This document shows positions 17,855 through 26,712 of a stretch of 64,000 nucleotides of DNA, one piece after another. Both the position numbers and the translations under genes were made by a program. The DNA is from Allorhizobium ampelinum S4. GTDB lineage: Bacteria > Pseudomonadota > Alphaproteobacteria > Rhizobiales > Rhizobiaceae. How positions within the stretch are numbered: position 1 is the stretch's first letter; the number at the start of each line of letters is the position of its first letter. The notes below the pieces were generated by a model. It was not told the origin of the DNA and searched no databases. It saw only the letters and a list, made by a program, of their open reading frames with translations. The DNA lies in assembly GCF_000016285.1 (NCBI RefSeq), contig NC_011988.1:1-64000 (forward strand). The letters are read 5' to 3'.

Positions 17855-18655
17855 TCAGGCACTGAGCGCGAAGGAAAAATTGCGGGTGGCGCCGCCATCC
17901 AGGCTGTGGACATGAGTTTGAACGGTGAAGGCCGCGGAGAGATGGTCTGCGGTCAGGACATCGCGCGGACAGCCCTCGGCAATCATCTGCCCGTCCTTCA
18001 GAATTATTGCTCTTGTGGCAAAGCCTGCGGCAAGATTGATGTCATGCAGCGTCGTCACGATGGTAATGCCGAGACCGCGCAGCAGATCGAGAATTTCCAA
18101 CTGGTTACGAATGTCGAGATGGTTGGATGGCTCATCCAGAATGAGCAATTGCGGATCTTGCGCCAGCGCCCTGGCGACGAGAACGCGTTGCTTTTCGCCG
18201 CCTGACAAAGTTGCAAAATCACGTCGCGCCAGATCGGTGACATGGAGGTGATCCATGGCATGCAGCGCTCTGGCTTTGTCGTCTCCGGTGCTTTGCGACC
18301 TTTTCCAGGCGCGTTTCTGCCAGGGAATTCGGCCCATCATGACGATATCTTCGACGGTAAAAGGGAAATCTGCTGGCATTTCCTGGACTACGACGGCGAT
18401 CCGGCGGGCGACCGTCCGCGGATCGATTGTCCACACATCCTGCCCGTCCAGTAGCACCCTGCCCTCACCCGGGCGCACCGCACGATAAAGGCAGCGCAGC
18501 AGAGTTGTCTTACCCGCCCCATTCGGGCCGAGAATGGCCAGGCGCTCACCAGCGGTAAGCGTAAAATCGATATTTTTTATCAGCGATCGCGCGCCAGTTG
18601 GCCCATAGCTGAGCCCCCTCACCTCAAGCGAGGCACCATGACCGTCACAGCTCAT
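17855..18655 (-). CDS. btuD: Cobalamin-type ABC transporter ATP-binding protein (BtuD/FecE-like)
   Basis: A 266-aa ATPase with Walker A GPNGAGKTT, signature TLSGGEKQRVLVARAL and Walker B LLILDEPSNHLDIR. The open frame continues upstream to 19009, but that extension simply translates the cobalamin riboswitch and its linker. I therefore start at the ATG at 18655 (MSCDGHGASLEVRGLSYG), although its ribosome binding site is weak. It is the first gene of the btuD-btuF-btuC operon. Confidence 0.87.
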   Translation of the reverse strand: MSCDGHGASLEVRGLSYGPTGARSLIKNIDFTLTAGERLAILGPNGAGKTTLLRCLYRAVRPGEGRVLLDGQDVWTIDPRTVARRIAVVVQEMPADFPFTVEDIVMMGRIPWQKRAWKRSQSTGDDKARALHAMDHLHVTDLARRDFATLSGGEKQRVLVARALAQDPQLLILDEPSNHLDIRNQLEILDLLRGLGITIVTTLHDINLAAGFATRAIILKDGQMIAEGCPRDVLTADHLSAAFTVQTHVHSLDGGATRNFSFALSA

Positions 18656-18807
18656 GCAGGAGCCTGCATCCGTTGACCGGACATCAGGCGTGCCGCGCCT
18701 CGGGCCGGATCGTCTGAACAAGGAACGGATGGCCACGCCTCTCGGCGGACCTGAAGTCTTATCGCTGCCATCGGAACACCCCGTCCGTTGCGGTTGAACA
18801 TCTAAAT

Positions 18808-18990
18808 GGCAGGTCTCCTGGCTTGCGGGTCGCTGTTGGCCTGCGCCTTCCCGGCTTATCGCCAGTGGCATCGTGCAGGCCCACTCGCCGCTCACAGTTG
18901 CGGGGGCAGCCACGGTTTCGGTCCCTGTTGGGTAAGCCTCACCGTATTCCCTTTTCAGCCGCAGCCTTCTTTGCAAGGCCACAGCACCAT
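18808..18990 (-). promoter_or_regulatory. Cobalamin riboswitch
   Basis: Reading the reverse strand, the conserved aptamer elements appear in order: GAAAAGGGAATACGGTGAGG, GGCTGCCCCCGCAACTGTGA with GCGGCGAG, ATGCCACTG (B12 box region), GGGAAGGCG and GCAAGCCAGGAGACCTGCC. This is a full-length adenosylcobalamin-type element. It lies about 150 bp before the btuD start and should switch the operon off when B12 is plentiful. Confidence 0.95.
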
Positions 18991-19060
18991 TTGGATCTAT
19001 CACTGACATGGGTTGCGGTTCCGCACAAGTCCGTTTTCAAACTATATCGATAGTGTGGTT

Positions 19061-19089
19061 TTGTTATAACGTTACATAAAATGGGTCAA
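19061..19089 (-). promoter_or_regulatory. Candidate promoter for the btu operon
   Basis: On the reverse strand TTGACC (19089-19084) is followed after 17 bases by TAACAA (19066-19061). This would start transcription a few tens of bases ahead of the riboswitch. TATAAC at 19068-19063, with a 15-base spacer, is an alternative -10. Inferred from motif and position. Confidence 0.4.
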
Positions 19090-19101
19090 GCTAAAGAATG
19101 T

Positions 19102-19141
19102 GGATTTGTTCGGTTGGCTTGGTGCCAAGCCGAACAAATCC
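19102..19141 (-). terminator. Hairpin downstream of the M20 gene
   Basis: GGATTTGTTC pairs with GAACAAATCC and GGCTTGG with CCAAGCC, giving a 17-bp stem with a 4-base bulge. It lies about 60 bp after the end of the peptidase gene and before the btu promoter. The following T content is modest, so termination is likely but not certain. Confidence 0.55.
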
Positions 19142-19200
19142 GGACCAAGCTTTACGGTTTAAGGAGGCAGACCGTTGAAAGTGACCCTGGATACGGCCTC

Positions 19201-20637
19201 TTACTTACGGCCACCCATTTCCACGATTGGCGGTTCTGCGTCGGCGGGCAAGGGACTTTGATAGGGTTGGCCCTTGCGACGGGCGACCAGATCAGCACGT
19301 GCCGCTTCGCGTAACTGTTCGCTTTCGAAGGCGGCGCGGCCTGTGGCGGCCATGACCTTTGCCGCAGCCACCATGCCCTTGTGAGCCAGAGGGCTTTTCC
19401 CCTGCGTCACCAATTGCCAGGTGTGGAACGGTGTGCCGATGGCGCAGGTCGGCCCATCGGCCTGCACGGTTGGCACCACCCAGCTGACATCGCCGACATC
19501 GGTTGACCCGGTCAGCAGCGGCGTGCGGTCATGGGCGGGCAGAATGAAATCGGCAAGCGGGATATCGCGCTCCGGCAGGCCTTCAAAACGCCAGGGTGCC
19601 GACTTTTCTTCCGGCGTCAAGACGGCGCGGATTGTTTCGGCGAAAGCCCGGTCCGCCGCATCGAAGGGTGGTGGGCCGAGTTCTTCCCAGGCCTCCTGCA
19701 TGGCCGCCATTAGCGGACCATTGGTCAGCACGTTGGAAACGGCGCTGATCACCTGTGTTTCCAGTCGGGTTTCGGTCATCAATGCCGCACCCTCGCCAAT
19801 TTTCTTCACCCGTTCCACGAGGGTCTTCATGCCTTGTAGCTCAGGGGCGCGGATCAGATAGCGGACCTTGGCATAGGCCTGGACGACATTGGGTGAAATG
19901 CCACCCGCATCGAGAATAGCGGCGTGTACGCGGCAATCGGATGGCATGTGTTCGCGCATATAATTGACGCCGACACTCATCAGTTCCACCGCATCGAGAG
20001 CGCTCCGCCCCAGATCGGGGTTTGATCCGGCATGGGCCGCCCTCCCCCTGAAAGTGAAATCGACACGGGAATTGGCAAGCGAGGTGGTGCGCTGCACGCC
20101 CGCGAAGGAGTTTGGATGCCAACTGATGGCGATATCGACGCCTTCAAAGGCCCCTGCCCTGACCATGAAGGCCTTGGCGGCTCCACCCTCTTCGGCTGGG
20201 CAACCATAATAGCGCACACGTCCAGGCAAGTCCTTTTCTTTCAACCAGTCTTTCAGGGAAGCGGCGGCCAGGAGAGCCGCGGAGCCGAGTAGGTTGTGGC
20301 CGCAGCCATGGCCGTTGCCGCCTGCGGCAATCGGCTTATGTTCAGCGACGCCGGCTTCCTGGCTGAGCCCGGACAGGGCATCATATTCGCCGAGAAACGC
20401 TATGATAGGACCGCCCTCCCCTGCTTCGCCCATCACAGCTGTGGGTATGCCGGCCAATTGTTCGCTGACACGAAATCCCTCCGCCTTCAGCATGGCGACA
20501 TGCTCGGCAACGGACGATTCTTCCATATAACAGGTTTCCGGCATGCCCCAGATCCGGTCGCTCAAGGCGATAAAGTCAGGCGTCTTGGTATCGACAATCG
20601 ACCAAAGCGCGGCGGATGTATTGGGGGAAACGGTCAT
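19201..20637 (-). CDS. M20-family amidohydrolase (AbgB-like)
   Basis: A metal-dependent amidohydrolase of 478 aa, the length of AbgB (p-aminobenzoyl-glutamate hydrolase subunit B). Metal-site motifs are GNGHGCGHNLLG (about 115-126), CPAEEGGAAKAF and the late STDVGDVSWVVP. The insert dimerisation domain starts at RVDFTFRGRAAHAGSNPDLG. The start at 20637 has AAAGGTG upstream; the longer frame to 20721 is not needed. It could act on aminobenzoyl-glutamate or another N-acyl amino acid. Confidence 0.85.
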   Translation of the reverse strand: MTVSPNTSAALWSIVDTKTPDFIALSDRIWGMPETCYMEESSVAEHVAMLKAEGFRVSEQLAGIPTAVMGEAGEGGPIIAFLGEYDALSGLSQEAGVAEHKPIAAGGNGHGCGHNLLGSAALLAAASLKDWLKEKDLPGRVRYYGCPAEEGGAAKAFMVRAGAFEGVDIAISWHPNSFAGVQRTTSLANSRVDFTFRGRAAHAGSNPDLGRSALDAVELMSVGVNYMREHMPSDCRVHAAILDAGGISPNVVQAYAKVRYLIRAPELQGMKTLVERVKKIGEGAALMTETRLETQVISAVSNVLTNGPLMAAMQEAWEELGPPPFDAADRAFAETIRAVLTPEEKSAPWRFEGLPERDIPLADFILPAHDRTPLLTGSTDVGDVSWVVPTVQADGPTCAIGTPFHTWQLVTQGKSPLAHKGMVAAAKVMAATGRAAFESEQLREAARADLVARRKGQPYQSPLPADAEPPIVEMGGRK

Positions 20638-20771
20638 GGGGCACCTTTGACAATAAACACCCGCCAACCATAAAAGCTTGGCGCTCAGCGGCAAGCTTTT
20701 ATCCGCTGTTTTACCAGGCAATTCGATCTTGTGATGGAAAGTTAGTCATCCGGAAGGCCTGCTCTTCTGCT

Positions 20772-21050
20772 TCAGGAGAGCGGTTCTGTGCGTGTGTCTG
20801 CCGCGCGGGCCTTGGCTGCCTGAAGAATGTCGCGAGTTTCTCGCGCCTTGGCAACCGCTTCTGAAAGCGCCCGGTTTGGAACAGCGCCAGGATCTTCCTG
20901 GCCGTCGCTAAGCTGGCTCTCCTGTTCGAGACTACGGATCAAATCCTTGAAGGCCTCAGGTCCTTGCAGGCTTGCTGTCAGGAGTGAAATCAGCAATTCG
21001 CGGTGGGCGTTGATACGCCCCCGCATGGTTTCCGGGGTTGCGTCCGTCAT
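20772..21050 (-). CDS. Small hypothetical protein coupled to glgA
   Basis: A 92-aa charged, probably helical protein (MRGRINAHRELLISLLTASL; KARETRDILQAAKARAAD). Its ATG overlaps the glgA stop (ATGA), so it is translated as part of the glycogen operon. I do not recognise the family. The overlap and composition support a real gene. Confidence 0.65.
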   Translation of the reverse strand: MTDATPETMRGRINAHRELLISLLTASLQGPEAFKDLIRSLEQESQLSDGQEDPGAVPNRALSEAVAKARETRDILQAAKARAADTRTEPLS

Positions 21051-22624
21051 GAATGCAGGCTCCGAGCCGGCTTGGTCCGCGCCGGAGTACGGCGATGGGT
21101 GACCGCATTATAAAGAGCAGCATATTGTTCGGCGCTGCGCTCCCAGCTGTAATGCGCCCGCATGGCTTGAAGCTGCAACCGCCGCCAATGGCGGGGTACG
21201 GCATAGGCGTCCAACGCACGGCGAAGCGCGTGGCGCAGGCCGTCGGTGGTGATCTGGTCGAACTGGAAACCGGTCGCTGCCTTGGCAGACATTGCTGCGT
21301 CATTGGCATCGATAATGGTTTCCGCCAGCCCACCAGTGCGTGACACCACCGGTACGCAGCCGTAGCGCAGGGCATAAAGCTGGGTCAGGCCGCAGGGTTC
21401 GAAACGCGATGGCTGAATGATGGAATCGGCGCCACCGTGAATGCGATGCGCGGTTTCCTCGTCATAGCCGATCTTGACGGCCATCCGGCCAGGAAAGCGC
21501 TGTGCAGTCTCGATCAGCGCCTGTTCCAGCGCGCGATCCCCCTGACCGAGCACGATCAGCTTACCGCCGCCATCAATGATCTCGCTGGCGGCCTCTGCCA
21601 GCATATCCATGCCTTTTTGCCATGTAATACGGGTAATGGCGGCAAACAGTGGACCATCATCATTGTCCAGGCCAAACTGGTTTTGTAAGTCCACCTTGTT
21701 CAACCGTTTGAGGCCGATGGTTTTCTGATCAAAACGGGAGAACAGATGCGGATCGGTAGCCGGGTTCCAGATTTCCGGATCGATCCCGTTGACGATACCG
21801 CGCAGCTTGTCCTTGCGCTGCCTGAGAACGCCCTCAAGCCCCATGCCAAAGCGTGGCGAAAGGATTTCCCGGGCATAAGTCGGGCTGACGGCGGTGATCA
21901 TGCTCGACGTCATCAGACCACCCTTCAGGTAGCTGATATCCCCATAATACTCCATGCAGTCCGTCGACATCACGCTTGGCGGCAGTCCGATGGAGGGCAG
22001 CAGGGCAGCATTGAACTGGCCCTGGAAGGCCAGATTGTGAATGGTCAAGACCACAGGCGTTGTGCAATCCATGTGCCGCAAATAGACGGAGGTCAGAGCA
22101 GTTTGCCAGTCATGAGTGTGAACGACATCGGGAACCCAGCCCGGCAGGCTGCCAGCGGCAATTTCGGCGGCGGCCAGAGACAGGACCGCAAATCGCTTCC
22201 AATTGTCGGCATGGTCAAGGCCGTTTTCGTCCACATAAGGGCCACCCGGACGGTCGAACAATTGCGGCGCATCGAGTATGAAAAGGTCGAGACCATGAAT
22301 GCTTGCGGCATAGAGCGCGGCGGATTCGCCAAGAAGGTCTTCGAAAACCAACAGCGGCGGTTGGTCCCGGATCAATCTGCGGACATTGCTATAGCCTGGA
22401 ATCAACGTCCGGGTGGCTACACCAAAACTGGCGAGCGCCTTTGGAAGAGCGCCCGTGACATCACCGAGACCACCAGTTTTAACGAGTGGAAAAATTTCCG
22501 AGGTTACGGAGAGCGATCGCAGACTCTGATCGATGACATTGCCTTTCTGCATGCGTTGCGGAAGGCAGCGGATTCCAGCCGCAGCGGTCGCCATGTCCTG
22601 CCGGTCTGAAAAAACAGGTGCCAT
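21047..22624 (-). CDS. glgA: Glycogen synthase (ADP-glucose type)
   Basis: A GT5 glycosyltransferase that adds glucose from ADP-glucose to glycogen. It has the N-terminal KTGG loop (SEIFPLVKTGGLGDVTGALP), HTHDWQTALTSVYLR, and the C-terminal PSRFEPCGLTQLYALRYGC nucleotide-sugar site. At 525 aa it has about 40 extra N-terminal residues. The ATG at 22624 overlaps the stop of the DUF2934 gene (TGATG), favouring that start by coupling; an internal ATG at 22552 is possible. No other glg gene is nearby. Confidence 0.93.
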   Translation of the reverse strand: MAPVFSDRQDMATAAAGIRCLPQRMQKGNVIDQSLRSLSVTSEIFPLVKTGGLGDVTGALPKALASFGVATRTLIPGYSNVRRLIRDQPPLLVFEDLLGESAALYAASIHGLDLFILDAPQLFDRPGGPYVDENGLDHADNWKRFAVLSLAAAEIAAGSLPGWVPDVVHTHDWQTALTSVYLRHMDCTTPVVLTIHNLAFQGQFNAALLPSIGLPPSVMSTDCMEYYGDISYLKGGLMTSSMITAVSPTYAREILSPRFGMGLEGVLRQRKDKLRGIVNGIDPEIWNPATDPHLFSRFDQKTIGLKRLNKVDLQNQFGLDNDDGPLFAAITRITWQKGMDMLAEAASEIIDGGGKLIVLGQGDRALEQALIETAQRFPGRMAVKIGYDEETAHRIHGGADSIIQPSRFEPCGLTQLYALRYGCVPVVSRTGGLAETIIDANDAAMSAKAATGFQFDQITTDGLRHALRRALDAYAVPRHWRRLQLQAMRAHYSWERSAEQYAALYNAVTHRRTPARTKPARSLHS

Positions 22625-22941
22625 CAGATTATCTTTCGCTTGCGTTTCGTCGCTGCGGCAGGCTTTGGATCTTGGGGCGCATCGGCCATCTCAGCTTCTG
22701 GACTTTGTCTGGTCTTGGCGGCCTGAGCCTTGGTCGTTGGAGCCTTAGCAGTTTGCGTTTTGGCGGCCTGGCTCGCGCGCTTGAGCGCGCCTGCCTTGGC
22801 CTTTTGCGCAGATTGCGAAAGTTCGTAAAATTCACGATGGGCCTGTTGCCAATGGGCATCGTCCTTCCCGTGTGGCTTGCCCTCTTCTTCCCAAAGGCTA
22901 TAGGCTCGCTTTTCGATCCACTCTTTGTCGGATGGCTTCAT
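22624..22941 (-). CDS. DUF2934 protein with Lys/Ala-rich tail
   Basis: A 105-aa product. Residues 5-45 match the DUF2934 pattern (IEKRAYSLWEEEGKPHGKDD, then HWQQAHREFYEL). The remainder is a histone-like Ala/Lys/Thr-rich tail ending KRKRKII. The domain is common in rhizobia and often sits by glycogen or stress genes. GGGAGAT precedes the ATG. It leads the operon into glgA. Confidence 0.8.
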   Translation of the reverse strand: MKPSDKEWIEKRAYSLWEEEGKPHGKDDAHWQQAHREFYELSQSAQKAKAGALKRASQAAKTQTAKAPTTKAQAAKTRQSPEAEMADAPQDPKPAAATKRKRKII

Positions 22942-23185
22942 CGTTTATCTCCCATTGACCACCCCTCTAACGTGAAATCGGCCGTTTCTGTTCCGCGAAC
23001 GGCGGTCATTTAGTGAAATTTTCATCGCTGACTTACGGATAGGCAAAAGGGGATAAAGATAGCGTCCATCACCGCCCTTGGCAGACAAGGAATTATCGCT
23101 TTTTCAGGAACAATAACCCTTGCCCGTCTGTTTTCGACCTGAGCGTCACACACGAAGAGAAGACAGTGGGACAAAGGAGAAGACA

Positions 23186-23527
23186 ATGGAATTGATTGGC
23201 ACCTTGGTGCATCCTGAAAAGGGCGGACGGTCTGGATATAATGTCGAGTTTGTTTCCGACAGTGGAGATGTGGTCTCTGTCCAACTGAGACAGAGCGAAG
23301 AACGGTCTCTGACCCGCGAAAATGCGCCGGAAGCAGCCAGGTCGCTGCTGGAGGAAATCAGCACGAAAGAGGTTGTTGAAGGCGGTACACGCCACGCCGA
23401 TCAAGCTCAGCGAGATGAGAGTGACCGTGATCTCAACGATGCGCTGGAAGATACGTTTCCTGCCAGTGATCCGGTGTCAATGGCAACGTCCAGCACGATT
23501 GGTGGGACGGGAAATAACGACAACTGA
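23186..23527 (+). CDS. Hypothetical protein with FPASDP-type C-terminal motif
   Basis: A 113-aa acidic protein. The N-terminal 60 residues look like a small beta domain (MELIGTLVHPEKGGRSGYNV). The C terminus has NDALEDTFPASDPVSMA, a short motif found at the ends of many small proteobacterial proteins. AAAGGAGA precedes the ATG at 23186, so the longer frame from 23120 is rejected. Function unknown. Confidence 0.75.
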   Translation: MELIGTLVHPEKGGRSGYNVEFVSDSGDVVSVQLRQSEERSLTRENAPEAARSLLEEISTKEVVEGGTRHADQAQRDESDRDLNDALEDTFPASDPVSMATSSTIGGTGNNDN

Positions 23528-23562
23528 TCATCGCATGATGGCGGTTGGCCAAAAGTTGACAG

Positions 23563-23578
23563 GTTGACATCTGTCAAC
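23563..23578. promoter_or_regulatory. parS-like site with one mismatch
   Basis: GTTGACATCTGTCAAC matches the repABC parS consensus GTTNNCNGCNGNNAAC at every fixed position except the eighth (T for G). It sits in a non-coding gap between convergent genes. An extra GTTGAC half-site lies just upstream (23555-23560). Confidence 0.4.
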
Positions 23579-23626
23579 GCCGACTGAGGGGCCGACTGAG
23601 GGCTTGTGCGCGCAAAGGTATGTGCG

Positions 23627-24220
23627 TCACTCGCGGGTTAGCAAAAAGAAGAATGGCCTGTCGAAATCACGATGCTCCATCAGTCCGAGACAGCGGCGGT
23701 CATCAATACGGCGAAAATGGTCAATGATCGGCTTTTCGTCATAGATCATCGCTGCACTGACAGTGCCGCCCAGTGCGACGGGCCTTAGTCTTGCTTTTGG
23801 CCGGCCCGAGGCAAAAAACCGCCCTAGGTTACGGACTGCCACCCTTCCCACGACGTTGTTGAACAGTCTAGGTGATGCCAGCAAAAGCCGCAGTGGAATG
23901 AAGAACGGGTTTAACGGATAGAAACCGAAACGGTCGCGCATGATAAGCGGATGACCTTCGTCGGCGGAGACAAAATTCTTGCCGTGCCAACCGAAAGGCG
24001 GCATCAGGCCATCTATAGGATGATTTGTCGCTAACTCCTGCCCGACCCACATGCCGATCATGTCATCGACTTCAAGGGCAGGCAGTTGGAGAAACCTGGC
24101 AATTGCTTCTTCGCCCGTTGTGCCATGCTGTTGCCATTGGGTCAGCCAGTCCGTATCTGCAAAAGCCTGTGTGGTCACGGCAATGTGTTCCCGCTTTCTA
24201 GAGTTTCCGGTCCGGCGCAT
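23627..24220 (-). CDS. GXWXG/DUF4334 domain protein
   Basis: A 197-aa product (or 183 aa if the GTG at 24178 is used). The GXWXG domain is at about 55-80 (DDMIGMWVGQELATNHP, GWHGKNF). The DUF4334 domain follows (GGTVSAAMIYDEKPIIDHFR, DDRRCLGLMEHR). These two domains occur together in many actinobacterial and rhizobial proteins of unknown function. Isolated gene, monocistronic by spacing. Confidence 0.75.
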   Translation of the reverse strand: MRRTGNSRKREHIAVTTQAFADTDWLTQWQQHGTTGEEAIARFLQLPALEVDDMIGMWVGQELATNHPIDGLMPPFGWHGKNFVSADEGHPLIMRDRFGFYPLNPFFIPLRLLLASPRLFNNVVGRVAVRNLGRFFASGRPKARLRPVALGGTVSAAMIYDEKPIIDHFRRIDDRRCLGLMEHRDFDRPFFFLLTRE

Positions 24221-24624
24221 TGCATGACGTTTTCCCTTGCCTCATGAGACTCCTGTCCGGGTGATGGTTCTGGACTTTTTGCTTGTTGCGCTTTCTATGC
24301 GGCAATTATGCGTTGCTGCTATCAACATCACTTCACGGCATTTGTTCCTCTTGGGGCTGTCACGCTGCGTTGAACCTGGGTGAGGTATTGTGTTTGCGAA
24401 TATTTCAAGCCTTTGATCCCTTTGATCCGTCTTCAGAAAACGAGCCGGATGTATGACCGGATTTGTTTGAAACGCTGAAAAATGATGGCAGGTGTGCACC
24501 AGTGGGGTTTGCATCGTTGAGACGAATGGCCTACTCCCTAAGGCGTGAAATAGTTGACATATGACAAATGCCAAGAGGCGCCATTGCCCTCGCATTGTCA
24601 GTGAAGAATGGACGAGCGGCGATC
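24221..24624. other. Intergenic region without a supportable gene
   Basis: About 400 bp lies between divergent genes. A reverse frame of 117 codons has no ribosome binding site or family resemblance. I see no clear promoter, hairpin or repeat. GTTGACATATGACAAA at 24552-24567 is a partial dyad that could be a -35 region. Confidence 0.4.
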
Positions 24625-25617
24625 ATGACGCGGTTTTTACCCGATAAATTCACCCTGATGCTTGTGTGTACAGTGGCTCTAGCTTCGGTCTTGCCGATCA
24701 GCGGGCAGCCGGCCGTTTATTTCGGCTGGGCAACGAAAGTTGCGATTGCGGCGCTGTTTTTTCTGCATGGCGCCCGCCTGTCGCGCGATGTTGTGATTGC
24801 CGGGATGCTGCATTGGCGACTGCATCTGTCGATCCTGGCCGTGACCTTCGTGATCTTTCCTTTGCTCGGCCTCGGGCTGGGGTTTTTCGTGCAGGGCTTC
24901 CTGCCGTCCTCGCTTTATCTTGGCATTCTTTATATCTGCGTCCTGCCATCGACCGTCCAATCGTCGATTGCCTTTACCTCCATGGCAGGGGGCAATGTGC
25001 CCGCGGCGATCTGTTCAGCTTCGGCCTCTAATATTTTCGGGATGATCCTCACCCCCCTGCTCTGCGGGCTGCTGCTATCGGCCGGTGGCCATGGCGGTAT
25101 TTCGCTCGACGCTGTCTTGCAAATCTTCGTGCAATTGCTGCTTCCGTTCATTGTGGGGCAGTTGCTGCAACCCTTTATCGGCAATTGGGTCAGGGCGCGC
25201 AAATCCTTGCTGTCGCCAATTGATCGTGGCTCGATCCTGATGGTGGTCTATGCCGCCTTCAGCGAGGCGGTCATCGAGGGGATCTGGAAGCATTTCTCGC
25301 TGGCCGATATTGGCGCGGTCGTCGTGGTCGATATCGTCTTGCTGGCATTGGCGCTGATCATCACCACCTTCGGCAGCCGGTTGCTCGGCTTTTCCAAGGA
25401 GGATGAAATCGCCATCACCTTCTGCGGCTCGAAGAAAAGCCTGGCCTCCGGCGTGCCGATGGCCAGCGCGATTTTTGCCGGGCAAAGCATTGGCGCCATC
25501 GTCATGCCGCTGATGCTGTTTCATCAGATCCAGCTGATGGCTTGCGCGGTGATTGCCCAGAAATATGCGGAAAAGCGCAAGCTGAAGGAAGCCGAAGTGG
25601 TAGTTGCTTCGGCCTGA
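24625..25617 (+). CDS. Bile acid:sodium symporter-like (SBF/DUF4137) transporter
   Basis: An inner membrane protein of 330 aa with about ten hydrophobic helices. Its motifs are SBF-like: FFLHGARLSRDVV, PSTVQSSIAFTSMAGGNVPAA in the first crossover region and FCGSKKSLASGVPMASAIF in the second. This is the YfeH-type branch rather than true bile acid transporters. Substrate unknown. The start at 24625 is chosen over 24568 because MTRFLPDKFTLMLV fits the family start. Confidence 0.85.
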   Translation: MTRFLPDKFTLMLVCTVALASVLPISGQPAVYFGWATKVAIAALFFLHGARLSRDVVIAGMLHWRLHLSILAVTFVIFPLLGLGLGFFVQGFLPSSLYLGILYICVLPSTVQSSIAFTSMAGGNVPAAICSASASNIFGMILTPLLCGLLLSAGGHGGISLDAVLQIFVQLLLPFIVGQLLQPFIGNWVRARKSLLSPIDRGSILMVVYAAFSEAVIEGIWKHFSLADIGAVVVVDIVLLALALIITTFGSRLLGFSKEDEIAITFCGSKKSLASGVPMASAIFAGQSIGAIVMPLMLFHQIQLMACAVIAQKYAEKRKLKEAEVVVASA

Positions 25618-25629
25618 CGCCATTCTAAT

Positions 25630-25661
25630 CAAGGCGAGGATGCTCGTGAATCCTCGCCTTG
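25630..25661. terminator. Bidirectional hairpin between convergent genes
   Basis: CAAGGCGAGGAT (25630-25641) and its exact complement (25650-25661) form a 12-bp stem with an 8-base loop. It sits midway between the convergent stops of the SBF transporter and the idonate dehydrogenase-like gene. No long T-run follows. Confidence 0.6.
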
Positions 25662-25670
25662 AAAGCACAT

Positions 25671-26702
25671 TCAGGAAAAGGCAATCTGAGCTTTCATCGC
25701 CTTGCTCCGGTCGGATGCGATGGTGAAGGCTGAAAGCGCGTCTTCCAGAGGCACGGTGTGGGTAATCAGCGGTTTAACGTCGATCAGCCCTTTGCGCATC
25801 AGCTCCACCCCGACCGCAAATTCACTGTGGAAACGGAAGGAGCCGCGCAGGTCTAGTTCCTTTGCGGTAATGGCCATCATTGGCAAGGTCATATCGCCGC
25901 CAAGACCAAGCTGCATGATGACGCCGCGTGGGCGCATGGCGGAAATTCCGCCTGCTAGCGCCGAGGCAACGCCGGTGCATTCGTAAAGCACATCGAATGT
26001 GCCTTTCCCCACAGCGTATTCTGCAAGGCCGTCCGGCTGGGCTGCGGTGTTGATCACCCGGTCAGCACCGGCTGCCTTGGCCAGTGCCAGGGTAAAATCC
26101 GAGAGATCGGTTGCAACGATTTCTTTCGCTCCGGCTCCGCGAGCGGCAATGATCGACAAAACGCCAATCGGGCCGCAACCGGTGACCAGAACCCGCTTGC
26201 CGAGCATTTCACCGGCCCGCCGTGTCGCATGCAACGTCACGGCCAGCGGTTCGGCCATCGCCGCCTCCCCTGCTGTCAGTCCATCCGCTACCACGCATTG
26301 GCTGGCGTCAGCGACAAGGCTTTGCCGGAACGCACCCTGGATATGCGGAAAGGGCATGGCGCTGCCGTAAAACCGCATATTAATGCATTGATTGTGCAGG
26401 CCTTCCTGACAATATGCGCATTTGTGGCACGGGCGTGACGGTGAGACGGCGACGAGTTGGCCAATGTCCAGTCCTGTGACCCCTGCCCCCAATGTCTCGA
26501 CATAGGCCGAGACTTCATGGCCAAGGATCATCGGTTGTTTCAGTCTGACCGCACCAAATCCGCCGTGATTGTAATAATGAAGGTCACTGCCGCAGATGCC
26601 GCCGGTGGCAAGCCGCAGTTTTACCTCGCCGTGACCGGGCTCGACCTCGTCGACCTCTTCGATGCGAACGTCTTTTGCCGCATGGGCAACAATGGCTTTC
26701 AT
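25671..26702 (-). CDS. idnD: L-idonate 5-dehydrogenase-like zinc alcohol dehydrogenase
   Basis: A medium-chain dehydrogenase of 343 aa. It has the catalytic zinc region GGICGSDLHYYNHGG and GHE (about 32-64), structural zinc cysteines CHKCAYCQEGLHNQC, and the nucleotide-binding GCGPIGVLSIIAARGAGA. It resembles L-idonate 5-dehydrogenase, which makes 5-ketogluconate. The neighbours (gluconate 5-dehydrogenase-like, gluconokinase) support this pathway, though another polyol or sugar acid is possible. It lies 10 bp after the next gene upstream in the same operon. Confidence 0.85.
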   Translation of the reverse strand: MKAIVAHAAKDVRIEEVDEVEPGHGEVKLRLATGGICGSDLHYYNHGGFGAVRLKQPMILGHEVSAYVETLGAGVTGLDIGQLVAVSPSRPCHKCAYCQEGLHNQCINMRFYGSAMPFPHIQGAFRQSLVADASQCVVADGLTAGEAAMAEPLAVTLHATRRAGEMLGKRVLVTGCGPIGVLSIIAARGAGAKEIVATDLSDFTLALAKAAGADRVINTAAQPDGLAEYAVGKGTFDVLYECTGVASALAGGISAMRPRGVIMQLGLGGDMTLPMMAITAKELDLRGSFRFHSEFAVGVELMRKGLIDVKPLITHTVPLEDALSAFTIASDRSKAMKAQIAFS

Positions 26703-26712
26703 GGATTTATCC

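Noticed and set aside
18656..19009. N-terminal extension of the BtuD-like ATPase
   Set aside because: The extra 118 codons translate the conserved cobalamin riboswitch and linker, not a protein domain.
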